A stretch of 64,000 bases of DNA from Merluccius polli (lineage: Eukaryota; Chordata; Actinopteri; Gadiformes; Merlucciidae). Positions 23,246-33,844 of this stretch are shown piece by piece. Location: assembly GCA_030340625.1 (NCBI GenBank), contig JAOPHQ010002080.1:1-64000 (forward strand). The letters run 5' to 3'. Each line of letters starts with the position of its first letter. Within the stretch, counting starts at the first letter, position 1. The notes under the pieces are model-generated. The model made no database searches. It saw only the letters and a list, made by a program, of their open reading frames with translations, and had not been told where the DNA came from. A program made the position numbers and the translations under genes.

Positions 23246-24482
23246 GCACATACTGTAAAACTGAGCACTGCTCAAGTGCTGAAATGATTAGTACAAGGGT
23301 TCCCAAACTTTGTCAACTCAGGGCCCACTTGAAAATCTCAATTTTTTTGCAGCCCACCTCTGCCCTCATTAACAGTACAGAGGCCTAATAATGCGATTTC
23401 AGTGCACTTTTTTTAAATCTTAATAATTAAGATAAAACATTCAGTACTAACCTGAAAAACCTGAGGAGATTTGTGGAGGTGCAGGTGCTTTACCTTTAGC
23501 GTATGTAACCGAGGTCAAGTCGACCGCTCACGGGACTCGAACTTGCCACCTCGTCAGTTACTACAACCCACGGACCGGGAGTCGAACGCTCTAACCACTG
23601 AGCCGAAAAGCCCAGGCTTCCAACTCAGCGGTTAGAAGCGTTCTTAAGACTAGGGGTGTGAGGATTTACCAGGTACTGCTGCTAACTAGCCCATGCTAGT
23701 TAGCATCCGTTACACATACATTCACAGCAGGAAAGCCTGACAGCCTGCTGCGCATGAGCACTCGTGCTAGGAGTCACTCAGAACAGACAGGAACCAGCAC
23801 TGCCACTGAGGAGGCCCCACTAGGAGGTGGAGTTGGGTCGCGGAGAAAAGCAGCATGGAGCTGCCGAGATGGACTTGAAGGGACATTACTGAAGATGGTG
23901 CTGGCTCCTGCCCGGTCTAGGAGACTTGTCTTGCAGTCGGCAGGCAGATCTCCGGTCAGGCTTTTCTGCTGTGCATGTAGGCTGAAAGTAAAGCACCTGC
24001 ATTTCCACAAGTCTCCAAGCATTTCCTGAATTTATCCATATCACATAACAAAATAATATCAAAAACTTCATTTTAATGTTCTGATTTTATTGTAAGAGGA
24101 AAAACAACCTTGTTTTCTCTTTTTTTCTGATTGAGTTATGAAATGGAATGATGAAAGCTCGACCCATACACAGAGTAGGACAATGTATTATTGACCTCTT
24201 TGAATTCCACAGTTCCCTCCCTGTATGTCCAAACACTCTTTCACAAGCAAGCTCTGTCTACACTGTTGTGTAACCTTATTGCAAATGTATGAAAACATTA
24301 AATTAAATTACAGTACAGTCCACAGTGACTAAAGTTTTTTTTCATTTGACAGGTGCCTCTTCAAGATAAATCCAGACAAGGGATCAAAAGTGGAGCGGAA
24401 CGCCACCAAAAGAACACTCGCAGTCAGTCCAAAGGTTCTCACACTGATCACCAGAATTGCAGACTACGAGTGGAGGGAATAA
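20904..24482 (+). CDS. SAM-domain accessory protein of CACTA element
   Basis: Five exons: 20904-21102, 21472-21582, 21703-22710, 22912-23080 and 24353-24482. Together they are 1617 bp and encode 538 residues, with every junction in phase. Residues ~10-65 (LLERLQGLGVEDLEDLSYLQ, ending LLSLLKK) look like a sterile alpha motif protein-interaction domain. A Ser-rich linker follows, then a conserved ~400-residue region (WHFKFQIPWQKIPSEIIRKL, AYPGAFTDV, MNISYPAAQASTLEFLQR). Fish genomes contain many uncharacterised relatives, often named SAMD3-like. Function is unknown; its fixed position inside the element suggests a role in transposition, as in plant CACTA elements that encode a second protein. 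Confidence 0.75.
23173..23243. repeat. (AT)n microsatellite
   Basis: About 35 AT units in intron 4 of the SAM-domain gene. Confidence 0.95.
23515..23612 (-). mobile_element. tRNA-derived SINE head
   Basis: On the - strand an A box in GGCTCAGTGGTTAGAGC (23587-23603) and a B box in GTTCGAGTCCC (23531-23541) are properly spaced, with cloverleaf-like flanks. It is embedded in repeat DNA inside the CACTA element, so it is treated as a SINE and not as a tRNA gene. Confidence 0.55.
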
Positions 24483-24922
24483 GAAGTGCTCACAAGCTAT
24501 GGATTCTTTGTCCAAGTTACGGACTGTTATGGATTAATATCCAGTGAGGTTTCATGTAAGCTATTATGTAGCTTTGTTATCAATGTTGTGGATTATTTGG
24601 CCAAGTTATGGATGCCTTAGATAGAGTATGGATTCATTTCCAGTGACGTTTGACAAAGTTTGTCATCAATGTTTTGGATGTATGGTTATTTGACTTAGGT
24701 TATGGATTATGTATTGATGTAACACTGCCTGAGGTCTAATGTAAGTTTGTAATCCATGTATGGTGATTTGACCAAGTTATGGATGCCTTGCTTAAAAATG
24801 TTACTGTAAATTGGTAACTCAACTTTTTCTTTTTTTTACTTTTTTCTTTTTGTTTTTTGTGTTTCAGAACCAGTCATTTTAATTTAATTTTTTGAATATT
24901 GCTGTAATAATGGTTACAGTTA

Positions 24923-24928
24923 AATAAA
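24923..24928 (+). terminator. Polyadenylation signal of SAM-domain gene
   Basis: AATAAA lies 440 bp after the stop codon at 24482. The intervening 3' UTR contains imperfect repeats of a TTATGGATGCCTT-like unit. Confidence 0.55.
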
Positions 24929-25119
24929 AATACAGAGAATGGGAAATTATAGCTATTCTTGTTCAGCTTAGTCTCATTTAAGCACAACAGTCCATTTAAG
25001 CCCCTTTTCCCACCGGCCAAAAAACGGTTTAAACCATTTAAAATTAAAATAATTCTGGTGTTATTAGGTGAGTATAGTTTTTGTTTAAAGTTAAGTCTTT
25101 TAAATATTTAGGAAATCAA

Positions 25120-25710
25120 TGTAAAAGAAAACAACTAAATTTACAATAAACAGTAAATTGTTGCAATTGTACACCTAAGTTTTGACATGTTTTGAAAGAT
25201 TAATCAAATTATTGTTGTGTACTGTTACTTAACATCTAATATAAAGTAATATACAGCCTTTTTACATAAAATAATGCCATTAAAACCAACTAATAGCGCA
25301 TTTCTGTAAATTTAAGCATTATTATTCATATTACAATGTTAATTTACCATCTTTATGGGTAATTTCATTGTTTTAAAACAACATTTTTAAGTAAATGTTA
25401 AAAACAAATGTAAAATAACTAAATATTAATGTGATGTGATCTAAAAATAACAGCAAATTATTGCAATTGTAAAGCCAAGATATGTTTTTCAACATTTTTT
25501 TTACATGTTTTGAAAGATCAATCACGTTATTTTGTGTCCATATACTGTTATATTACATCAAATATAAATTATTATACAACCTTTTTCCATTAAAAACCAG
25601 CTAAGAACAGCACATTTCTGTCAATTTAAGCAGTATTATTCGTAATACACATTTATTTACCATATTTCTAGGTAATTTCATTGTTTTAAAATGTGAATGT
25701 TTCTAATTAA
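25120..25710. repeat. CACTA subterminal direct repeats (~300 bp x2)
   Basis: The stretch around 25140-25380 is repeated with divergence at about 25440-25690. Shared landmarks are ATTGCAATTGTA, ACATGTTTTGAAAGAT and GGTAATTTCATTGTTTTAAAA. Subterminal repeats are usual transposase-binding regions in CACTA elements. Confidence 0.65.
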
Positions 25711-26093
25711 ACATTAAAAACAACATGAAAATAAGGCAAAATCTTGTTAAAATTACAACTACAAACTGTATTTTAATTATGGAAAATAACCGTATTTTTA
25801 TGAGAAAGTAATTATCTGTTATTTCACAGAATTTTTCTGGCACCCCAGCTGCCAGAAAATTACCGTTTTTTTACGATTTTTTTTTTTACAGTGCAGTGTT
25901 TCATTAACTTTGACACTCTTTGAGAATACATTTGTCCACAAATTGTGCACAAAAATGTCCACAAATTTTCAACAAAAATGGCCATGATGAACAAATCAGA
26001 TGACAGTTACCAAAACCATACACTTTACGTGCAAAGTACACGGAATCTCCAATAAGGGTAATAACCCCAAATGTCAACCAATAATAAGTCCAT

Positions 26094-26460
26094 TACAGCT
26101 GCAACTAATTATTATTTTCATAGTCAATTAATCTAACGACAATTTTTCTGATTAATCGATTAATTATTTAGTCTACAAAATGTCATAAATAATAGCAAAT
26201 GCCATCACAAGTTACCAGAGTCCAAAGTGACGTCTTAAATGTGCTTGTTTATCTGACAAGCAGCCAAGAAAAACTAAAGTATTCATTTTATAATTATCCA
26301 TGAACCAGACATTTGAATTTCTGAAGCATCAAGCAGCACATGCATGGTATTTGTACTTGATAATAAATTACCTAAATGATTAATCGATTCTACAAATTAG
26401 ATTCTAATAATTTTCTGTCGATCAACAAATCAATTGATCAACTAATCGTTGCAGCCCTAA
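26094..26460. repeat. hAT-type MITE
   Basis: The ends are CAGCTGCAACTAA and its near-inverse GTTGCAGCCCTAA. The interior is AT-rich with ATTAATCGATTAA. Partial relatives lie at 2860-3068 and 45888-45950. Confidence 0.65.
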
Positions 26461-26536
26461 TCGTTGAAGTCCATTGATATAAACCTTGATCCCTGCGTTG
26501 GGGATCATTATGGGGGTCATCACTGCGGTCACTCAC

Positions 26537-26725
26537 CCTGCAGTGTTTACGCAGCACCCTGAGCGCAGGAGGCAGCAGCCAGTGGAAGAGCTCCAGGATC
26601 AGAGGGCTGTGGTCGGGGCCCCGCAGGGCCTCTGGCAGCGTGTTCATCCAGGAGGTGACCAGAGGTTCCCAGCCCAGCTGAGAAGGCTCCATGTAGATCA
26701 TTCCACAGCGGCTTACTGTGGCGGG
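26537..26725 (-). CDS. dnah12: Dynein (dnah12-like) exon 34, end of AAA2
   Basis: Encodes PATVSRCGMIYMEPSQLGWE, then the SWMNTLPEALRGPDHSPLIL region ending LRKHCR, 63 codons in phase 0. PATVSRCGMIYMEP is the sensor-type block that closes AAA2 in axonemal dyneins. It is spliced from exon 33 at 32837 across the lectin gene. The donor GTGAGT follows AGG. Confidence 0.9.
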
Positions 26726-26779
26726 CTGAGGGCCACAGCAAACACCCAGGACACAGGGTCAATGGCTGGTATAGTCTGG

Positions 26780-27857
26780 CTAAAGTATTTTTTTATATTC
26801 CTTCCCATTTCAAACTCTTTTGGCAGCAAAATACGCTTAATAATAATACATAGGTTTTATATAGCGCTTTTCTCGGTACTCAAAGACACTTTACAAAAAC
26901 ACAAAACAAAAAGGATACAAATGGACAATACATACAGTACATGCATACAAACACATACAGATACTCAAAAACAACAATACACAGAGAGAGTAGGTAGGGA
27001 AATAAGAAAGAGAAGCTTATACTAATAATACATTTATAATGCTACATTTTATTTTAAATGCTTTTCAAGACACACAAAGACACTTTACATACATTTTAAA
27101 ACAAACTCTATACCAAATAAGTTAAACAGATATGTATTCACAACCTCGGGTTGTGACTGTCATGGAATCTTTGCTGCCGGTCGATCGTCGTCCTCATAAT
27201 CGAACCGACCGCCATATTCGTAATTTTCAATGCAGGACTTTTACTTGTAACAGAGTAGGCCTACTTCTACAGTGTGATATTATACTTTTACTGTAGTAAC
27301 ATTTTCAATGCAGGACTTTTACTTGTAACAGAGTATTTCTACAGTATTGTATTACTACTTTTACTGAAGTAAAAGATCTGAGTACTTCTTCCACCACTTC
27401 CTATAATCCCTCTCTTTTTCTATTGATCTGGTCTTGTCCTACCTCCCTCTATTCATCAAATAGTAACTACCTAAATCTGCTGTTGGTTACAACCGACTGT
27501 GGCTTCGGAAATGTAATGTGTGGATGTATAGGGCTTGTACGTCAGGACTCAAGAGTTTTAATCCTGAAAAATTCTAAATCAACAAAAATATACCGTAACC
27601 TAGGCGAATGAAAACTGTTTTTCCACGTCTCGCATGAGAAACACTGGCAGTTTCAAACACAACTATGTCTCTCCATAATGACAAATAATTTCATGATTAA
27701 TTACTAAACAATGACCAAAAAAACATGACTACCAACATTGTAACTGATATTACAATGCTCCTATGCTTCCAAAATGGAGGCGGTCATTGCGATGTGATGA
27801 CATCGGGTTGTACTAGCACGTTCGGCTATCTCTCTTTCTCTCTGTCATAGAATATAT

Positions 27858-27891
<34 letters not shown>

Positions 27892-28100
27892 TTGTGTGTA
27901 TGTGTCTTATAATGTGAATTAGATGTTACAAAACAAAAATGTTCATATGAATTAAATGTATTTCATTACTCAGTTAGCTGTTGCCATAAGGTTCATGCTC
28001 TGGAGAACATGGGTTACATCTGAACTATGCCTATACGTCTGGAAGAAGTGACCTATTAAGTTGCACAGCAAATGTACTTTTTTTTAAAACAAGCATTTCA
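26780..28100. other. Dynein intron with dispersed repeats
   Basis: It holds a repeat containing TTTTATATAGCGCTTTTCT (about 26850-27110), two copies of a GCAGGACTTTTACTTGTAACA unit (27232 and 27310), and a (TG)n tract at 27860-27892. No gene seen. Confidence 0.5.
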
Positions 28101-28186
28101 TATTGAGATCACATGAGAAGAATATGCCATTAATTAGAAAAACAATTAAATAATGTATGATTTAGACAATAGCTTTTTTGCTAACA

Positions 28187-30716
28187 TTAGGTTTCATTAG
28201 TTTCGCACAAGCTGCAAATAAAGTTCAGCCTCTCAGTATTAGGCCGGCTAAAGAACTTAGTGCTGCTCTTCTTCATGGCACCCGATGTTCCGCAGAAATC
28301 CCCCTTATGGGTTTCCTGGTCCCAGTTGTTCTCGTTGAATTCCTCGTTATCAATCCAGAACCAGAAATCCATCACACAGGTGTAGTGTAGGCCGATCCAG
28401 ACGAAGTCTGTGGTCGCTCTTTTGGCAATCTTTTGGATATTTTCCCTCATGCTGTCGTTGTGGGCAGAAAGCAGATCGTGGTGGTTCTCTCTGCAGTAGT
28501 CCACTGCCTCTTCCCAGGTTTTATTTTCACTAATCAAAATCATTGGGAAGAAATCTGCAAAAGAACATCAGCCAGACGTGTTAGTTCTTCTCAAATCATA
28601 AACAGCTTTTTTTGAAAACAGTCTGAAAAAAAGCAGTCTGAAAACAGGTCTCCAGCCCACATTTAAACAAGATTGGACCCCAGTTCAACCTTCTAACAGA
28701 CATGGAAGAGAAGAAGCTGTCTTTGTCATTGCACATGTACAAGTACTACACAAGGAAATGTGACCTCTGCATTTGACCCATCACTCTCTACTCTACAGCC
28801 GTAGTGCAGCGCCCGGGGACAGACTCCAGGTCTACTGCATAGTGCCTTGATCAAGGGCACCGGCAGGAGTGTTAACCTTACATGGATGTCTTATAGTGTG
28901 GGAGGAAACCGGAGCTGTTTTCTATGGAAAGGCGCCAGAGGTTAGGCGCTGTAACCGCACCTCTCCAAGAGCACATCAAGGATGAAGACGTTGTGCTTTG
29001 TACCATAAATCGCAATTCTATACCACTAACAAGGCTCAAAATCGCACCACACTTCCACGGCAGCATAATGAGGGTCCCTACATTTAAAACGAAGCACTGA
29101 GAAATGTGTACGTGTACAGACAGTTTATTAAAATGAAAGTTTAGAAAGCCTTCACGAAAACAAGCGGGCGCCATCTTTGGAAAACAGTCACGACCAGTCG
29201 AGCGCCGAACGCCGGGCAACGTAATGAGCCGGAAGAGGCGAACACATGAGATGTCAATGAATCAGAAGGTGTGCACTCTAGTAGAAGGTGTGCGAAGTGC
29301 GAACAGTGTGTGTGTCTAGAGAAGAGAAGAAAATGGTTTGTGTTTGTGCTTTTCCCGGCTGCGTTCGTCGCTCGACTGGTCGTGACTGTTTTCCAAAGAT
29401 GGCGCCCGCTTGTTTTCGTGAAGGCACTGGCTTTCTAACATTTATTTTTAATAAACTGTCTTTTAAAAGAACGGTCGAACTCGTTGGACATGTGCTATGA
29501 TCATATGGTCTCATTTTGCGCCGGAATTGTCCTTTAAAGAGCAACTTACAGGCTAGCATCCCCAGTGAATTCATGGGAGTTATGCAGAAAATCGGGTGCC
29601 ATGAAGAAGAACCACACTATGTTGTTTAGCAGGTCTAATACTGAGAAGCTGAACTTTATTTGCAGCTTGTGCAAAACTTAAATAATAAATATAAATCATA
29701 ATAATAAATCATACATTATTTACATATTACACGCGCCCCTGCGTTTAACGGCCGGACACCGAAGAAGTAGCAAACAGCAGCAGGAACGGTTTAGAAAACG
29801 GCACACATTGTCGGGAGGACCCAGGATTGATCTACAACTCACCATTACAGATGAAGGGCGACTTGTGGTGACACTGCACGTCATTCCAGCATCCATCCGG
29901 TCTCATTTCTACACAGTTTTGTTGATCGTTTTTCATTCCGCTCGGCTCATTTTCCTTCCAATTGCAGAATGAGGCCTTACTACTGTCCTCGGACCACCGC
30001 CAGGCCTCTTGAGCGTTATTCTTGTTCAAACCTATCCAAACATTTGGTTTGCTCATGTTTTGTTTTTTCTTGTCTTCCACAGATTTAAGTGCTCTGTTGT
30101 TGTCTTCCATGTTGGATATGGTGGCGAGGTCAGAATTGCGCTCCCTGCAGTAGCTCTGAGCCTCTTGCCAACTAATTTTCTTACTGATGTAGTGGTAGTT
30201 GGGATACCCCCAGATACCTGTTAAATAAGCATGGTGGTGAAATGACTCCTACGCCAAAGGGGTGTGCAAAATATGTTTAAAAAAATGCACATTTACCAGT
30301 ATAAATATGTAAGGTATAAACGGGTTGTCACATTATTGGAAAATAATATACGATGGCCAAAGTAGGCCTCCATTATTTTCAGCAACGGGGCAGCCCGGAG
30401 TGGTTTATTCCAGTTATAGTTACCAACAATGATTATATATGAGTTACTTTCATCTGTAATGTTATTGGTTTTTATTGACTTAATCAGCTGAAATTTAAAT
30501 ATTATTCCGCGGTGCTTTAGAGCATCTGGTCCATCGTCTTATTTAACTGTTGTTGTTAATGTTGGATTTGTAGCAAATTGATTTTGAACTGTTAAAATTC
30601 AGCTGTCCTGTTATTGAAAAATAGAAATCAGAATCAAGTATTCACCAACGCTGTGGTATAAATATGTAAACACTCTTACCTGTAAACAGCAGGATCACAA
30701 TGAAAAGCCTCTCCAT
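28187..30716 (-). CDS. Secreted protein with two C-type lectin domains
   Basis: Three exons: 30716-30680, 30217-29843 and 28554-28187; 780 bp, 259 residues, all phases agreeing. Residues 1-13 (MERLFIVILLFTG) form a short signal peptide. CTLD1 spans about 14-135 with YCRERNSDLATI, WIGL, EPSG and WND, ending FICNG. CTLD2 spans about 136-255 with YCRENHHDLLSA, WIGL and FICSL. CTLD1 keeps WND but has EPS where sugar-binding lectins have EPN or QPD. CTLD2 lacks both motifs, so classical Ca-dependent sugar binding is doubtful. No transmembrane segment is seen. Fish have large families of such lectins, often named mannose-receptor-like, thought to act in mucosal or humoral defence. It lies within a dynein intron on the same strand. 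Confidence 0.85.
28725..28925. repeat. Dispersed teleost repeat in lectin intron 2
   Basis: Contains CTGCATTTGACCCATC, CAGCGCCCGGGG and TGATCAAGGGCAC, the landmarks of a very common fish repeat. Non-coding. Confidence 0.55.
29120..29461. repeat. Inverted repeat pair (~100-bp arms)
   Basis: 29120-29219, read on the - strand, matches 29354-29461 on the + strand over about 100 bp. Shared landmarks are CGACTGGTCGTGACTGTTTT, AAAGATGGCGCCCGCTTG and TTTTAATAAACTGTC. Both lie in lectin intron 2. The arms carry the same short coding-looking sequence, so either could be a truncated transposon or retrocopy end. Confidence 0.8.
29582..29680 (+). pseudogene. Inverted copy of lectin C-terminal coding end
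   Basis: The + strand sequence encoding SGAMKKN, then FSRSNTEKLNFICSLCKT and a stop closely matches the end of the lectin's last exon (SGAMKKSS, then FSRPNTERLNFICSLCET), which is on the - strand at 28187-28305. It is a partial, inverted duplicate lying inside intron 2 of the same gene. No acceptor or upstream exon on the + strand was found. Confidence 0.8.
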
Positions 30717-30781
30717 CACTGGTCCCAAGTGTCCAACGGTCCACGGAGAAGAGAGGGAATAAAGTCTCTGAAAGATGTCTC

Positions 30782-30791
30782 TTTAAATAAG
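30782..30791 (-). promoter_or_regulatory. TATA-like box of lectin gene
   Basis: TTATTTAAAG on the - strand lies about 70 bp upstream of the lectin start codon at 30716, a plausible core promoter. No other element was assigned. Confidence 0.4.
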
Positions 30792-31199
30792 AGAAGCAGG
30801 GGGACAGCAGCCACGCATCAGCTGTCCTCAGATACGGAAACGCATCATGTTTTGCATCCCCAAACATATGGGACAAATGTTGCATAGATATGACATCCAA
30901 ATGTGCTGCTGTTCCTCAATTCTGTCAACACCACGTCCAGCAATCTTCGCTATCGATGAAGAATCAATGCAAATGTTGACTTTAGACGCGGGTTCTGATA
31001 AGATAATTTCCCCGAACAAACACAGCTTGTTCCTGTGCCGTCGTGGTTTGCTCCAGACCAGTCTCTATTGTGGACGACATGCAAAGCCAGCACATGTTTG
31101 GCGTCAACACTTGTACAGGCGGTGTATTGAAGCGTTGCATCCCACTTTACTAGGGAATGTGTGCGTGGTGGATATGCAAAACCATGTGCTGCACTTTTA

Positions 31200-32836
31200 G
31201 TGTGTATGTAGTGTGGAAAAGTATCTCATCAAACCTGGCCCCAGCTCTATGATCTCAACTATGTGATAACTAATGTGGAAAATATATAATAAATATATTA
31301 ACAATAAAGGACATATAATCACAAATCAATAGAAGTACACAGGTTATACAAATTATAATTGAATCATACATGTATATCATAAAGGTTGATTGACTAAATC
31401 TACGAGAGAGAAGTGTTGATCTTCAAGGGCAAATGAGACACCAATGTTTTCAAGTGAACCAAGAATGATCAAACATTATCAATGACGTGAAAAGGCCCAT
31501 CTGGTGTGGTGGGAGTTGATACAATTGTATTTGCAGGCTGTGAGCTATGAGTCCAAGGGAGGAGAGTAACCATAGACAACCATAGCTTGAGGCGTAACCA
31601 AGAGCAACCACCTTCAAATCCACCCCTAAGGTGGAGTTCAGAAAGGATATTGAAATAAGTATTAGATCATCTGTTGTTCAGTCCCCTTCATGAACCGAAC
31701 CCAGCAGGATCTTTCGTCTTAGCTCTTGCTGTATCACTTTGTCAATAAACATCCTCTCTTGCAAAATCGTCCACTCTCTCGACAATCATCAAGGTGAAAA
31801 TCAGCATCGTCAGTAGTCTCGCATCGCCAGACCTATCTCCACACTTTGTTTTAGGGCTGTGCCAGCTCTGGAGAAAGGTCTGGCTGAACCCACTATCATT
31901 CTGGTATCGGGGACAAAAAAACGCTCCGTTTTCTTTGTATTTCTTTAAACCAATCACAATCATCTTGGCTGAGCCCAGGATGCAGCGACAGGTGCCCTTG
32001 CAAAATAATGTTGGGGGGGTTGTTGCAACCCAGTCTCATGGCACTTTGTGAAACTGTCACGAAATTAATCTAATTTGTGCTCCCCGCAACAATTTAATTA
32101 ATTTTTTTGTGCTGCTCAGGACGACTTTAAAACTAATGTATTTCAATAGGAAGCATCTTTCGTGCTTGCACCACGTATTTTACAGCTGTGCGGTTGTGGT
32201 TTTGATGATCGCATTTATGTGTTTTAAATGTCTTAATTGACGTGTAAAATTTGATATCTTGTCTTTCTGTAGGTCCCGGAAGCGCACTGTTTTCATGCGC
32301 AGGCGGCACATATGACAGAAAATAAGAGAGTTTTTGTGGTTCTTTTGGGTCAGAATAAAATAAATGTATACTTATATAATATATACTGTATCATTAAGGA
32401 TACTGCAGAGTTGTGTAGTGGCCATCGCAAAGAAATATTTCTGCTTCTTTTCCGAGAAATATTGTAATTTCATTGGTTTGTTGCGTGAATTTACACTACA
32501 GTTCCCATGAGTATCAGCGACCGTTGCTATGGTGACGATGCCAGCTTTTAGTATAACGTTTTACATTGCCGATGGGTGGTTGACGTCTGTGGCGAAATAC
32601 TGCCCTGTAGCAGTTATATTGGAATGTAAAGAAAATAATCAGTATGTGTAAATATACAGTGGGGCACCTTATATACAGTGGTATTATTTAATAATTGATT
32701 TAAGCCCCCGGGGGAGGCTACCACCACAAATAGAATCTGATTCTGCACATACATACATACATACATACATATACAGTATATACACACTTATATATTCTCA
32801 ATAAACATATTCCTTTCCATCCAGTGGTGGACTTAC
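31200..32836. other. Dynein intron with dispersed repeats
   Basis: No exon seen. It includes a repeat with TCGCATCGCCAGACCTATC to AGCCCAGGA (about 31817-31979). It also includes the common fish sequence GCAACCCAGTCTCATGGCAC (32024 onward) and a short (CATA)n run near 32748-32768. Confidence 0.45.
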
Positions 32837-33782
32837 CGAAGCCTGCGACAGGTCCATGGCTTCAAAGATCAGGCTCATCTGGTTCGACATCTGGATGATC
32901 TCACCGCTCATCAGGCACAGCTACGGATGGAGAACACTTTACATAAACTATCTTATACAGTACATGCATCATTTACCTCTCAAGCACTTATTCAACTGTT
33001 ACTACTACCATTGTTTCGTCATTTCGCAGATGCATTTTATCCAAAGCGACTTAATCAGGAGACCTTCAGGTTTCAACCAGTTCAATGGAAGACTGACATT
33101 TATTGGTTTGAGGTTAATTATTTTTCCCTCCCAACAGTCGCAAAAAAATAATTAAGACCTATGCAAATGATATTTAGGACTTTTTAATACTTTTAATACC
33201 CCCTGCGGGTACCCTGTTAAATGTAGATAAGTGTCATTAAGGAGCGGGCGTCTCACTCAGGGAGGCCTACAGGTAGTGTTTTCGGTATCGATGGTCCCTA
33301 CCTTTTTGTTATCATCCAGCACGGTATTCATGCTCTCGATCCACAGCGTGTCGATGGGTCCATCGAACACCACCCACTTACGCTCCGGGGACTCAGACGA
33401 AGCGAACTCACGGAAGGTGTTGGCCACAATCCCATCCGACCACTACACACGAGATCCGATCGACCAGGAACAGACAGAGGGGGAAAAAATAAAATAAAAA
33501 ATTCAGTTCAAAATTCCAGTTCATATACAAAGTGGATCCGTATAGCACACATTAGCTGTTTGTGAACATGTTAGCATGGAAGGTGTGTTTGCGTCGACCT
33601 CATGGGAGACGGGGTCAAACTGTCCGAAGAGCTGCCCCATGGTGATGGACTTGGGGTTGACCGTGCGATAGATGACCTTCTCCTCCTCGTTGAAGCCTTT
33701 CTCGTTCATCAAGGTCAGCGTGTCCGCCAGCACGTGGAGGACTTTGGTCTTCCCGGCAAACGGCTCCCCCACTAGCATGAAG
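32837..33782 (-). CDS. dnah12: Dynein (dnah12-like) exons 31-33, AAA2
   Basis: Exons 33782-33599, 33442-33302 and 32920-32837, in phase with each other and with exon 30. Exon 31 carries the AAA2 P-loop GEPFAGKT and the block VIYRTVNPKSITMGQLFG. Exon 32 carries the Walker B-type WVVFDGPIDTLWIESMN. Exon 33 carries LCLMSGEIIQMS. AAA2 binds nucleotide structurally in the dynein ring. All donors are GT, including an unusual GTCGAC after exon 31. No lesion was found in this block. Confidence 0.9.
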
Positions 33783-33844
33783 CTGACAGTACACAGAACG
33801 ATATGAACATGAACTCCTCTTTTGTACTTCACTGTGTCAAGCTA

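Larger units (their letters stand above)
14203..25893 (+). mobile_element. Full-length CACTA/EnSpm DNA transposon, 11.7 kb
   Basis: The ends are CACTGTAAAAAAAA at 14203 and its inverse TTTTTTTTACAGTG ending at 25893, as in fish EnSpm elements. The right subterminal region carries the CTGGCA..TGCCAG hairpin near 25840-25855. Inside are two intact + strand genes: a zinc-finger DDE transposase (18178-20832) and a five-exon SAM-type protein (20904-24482). The flanking triplets, CAT and CAG, do not form a perfect 3-bp target duplication. The element lies in the dynein intron between exons 34 and 35 and contains a younger Harbinger-like insertion, an AT microsatellite and a SINE. Confidence 0.85.

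Noticed and set aside
23515..23612. tRNA gene
   Set aside because: A and B boxes are present but the sequence is embedded in repeat DNA with SINE-like flanks and an irregular cloverleaf.
26486..27025. 179-residue + strand open frame
   Set aside because: Antisense to dynein exon 34 and running into a dispersed repeat.
31742..32051. Possible small genes around 31.8-32.0 kb
   Set aside because: The sequence is a dispersed repeat (GCATCGCCAGACC type) seen elsewhere in fish; frames are short and lack homology.
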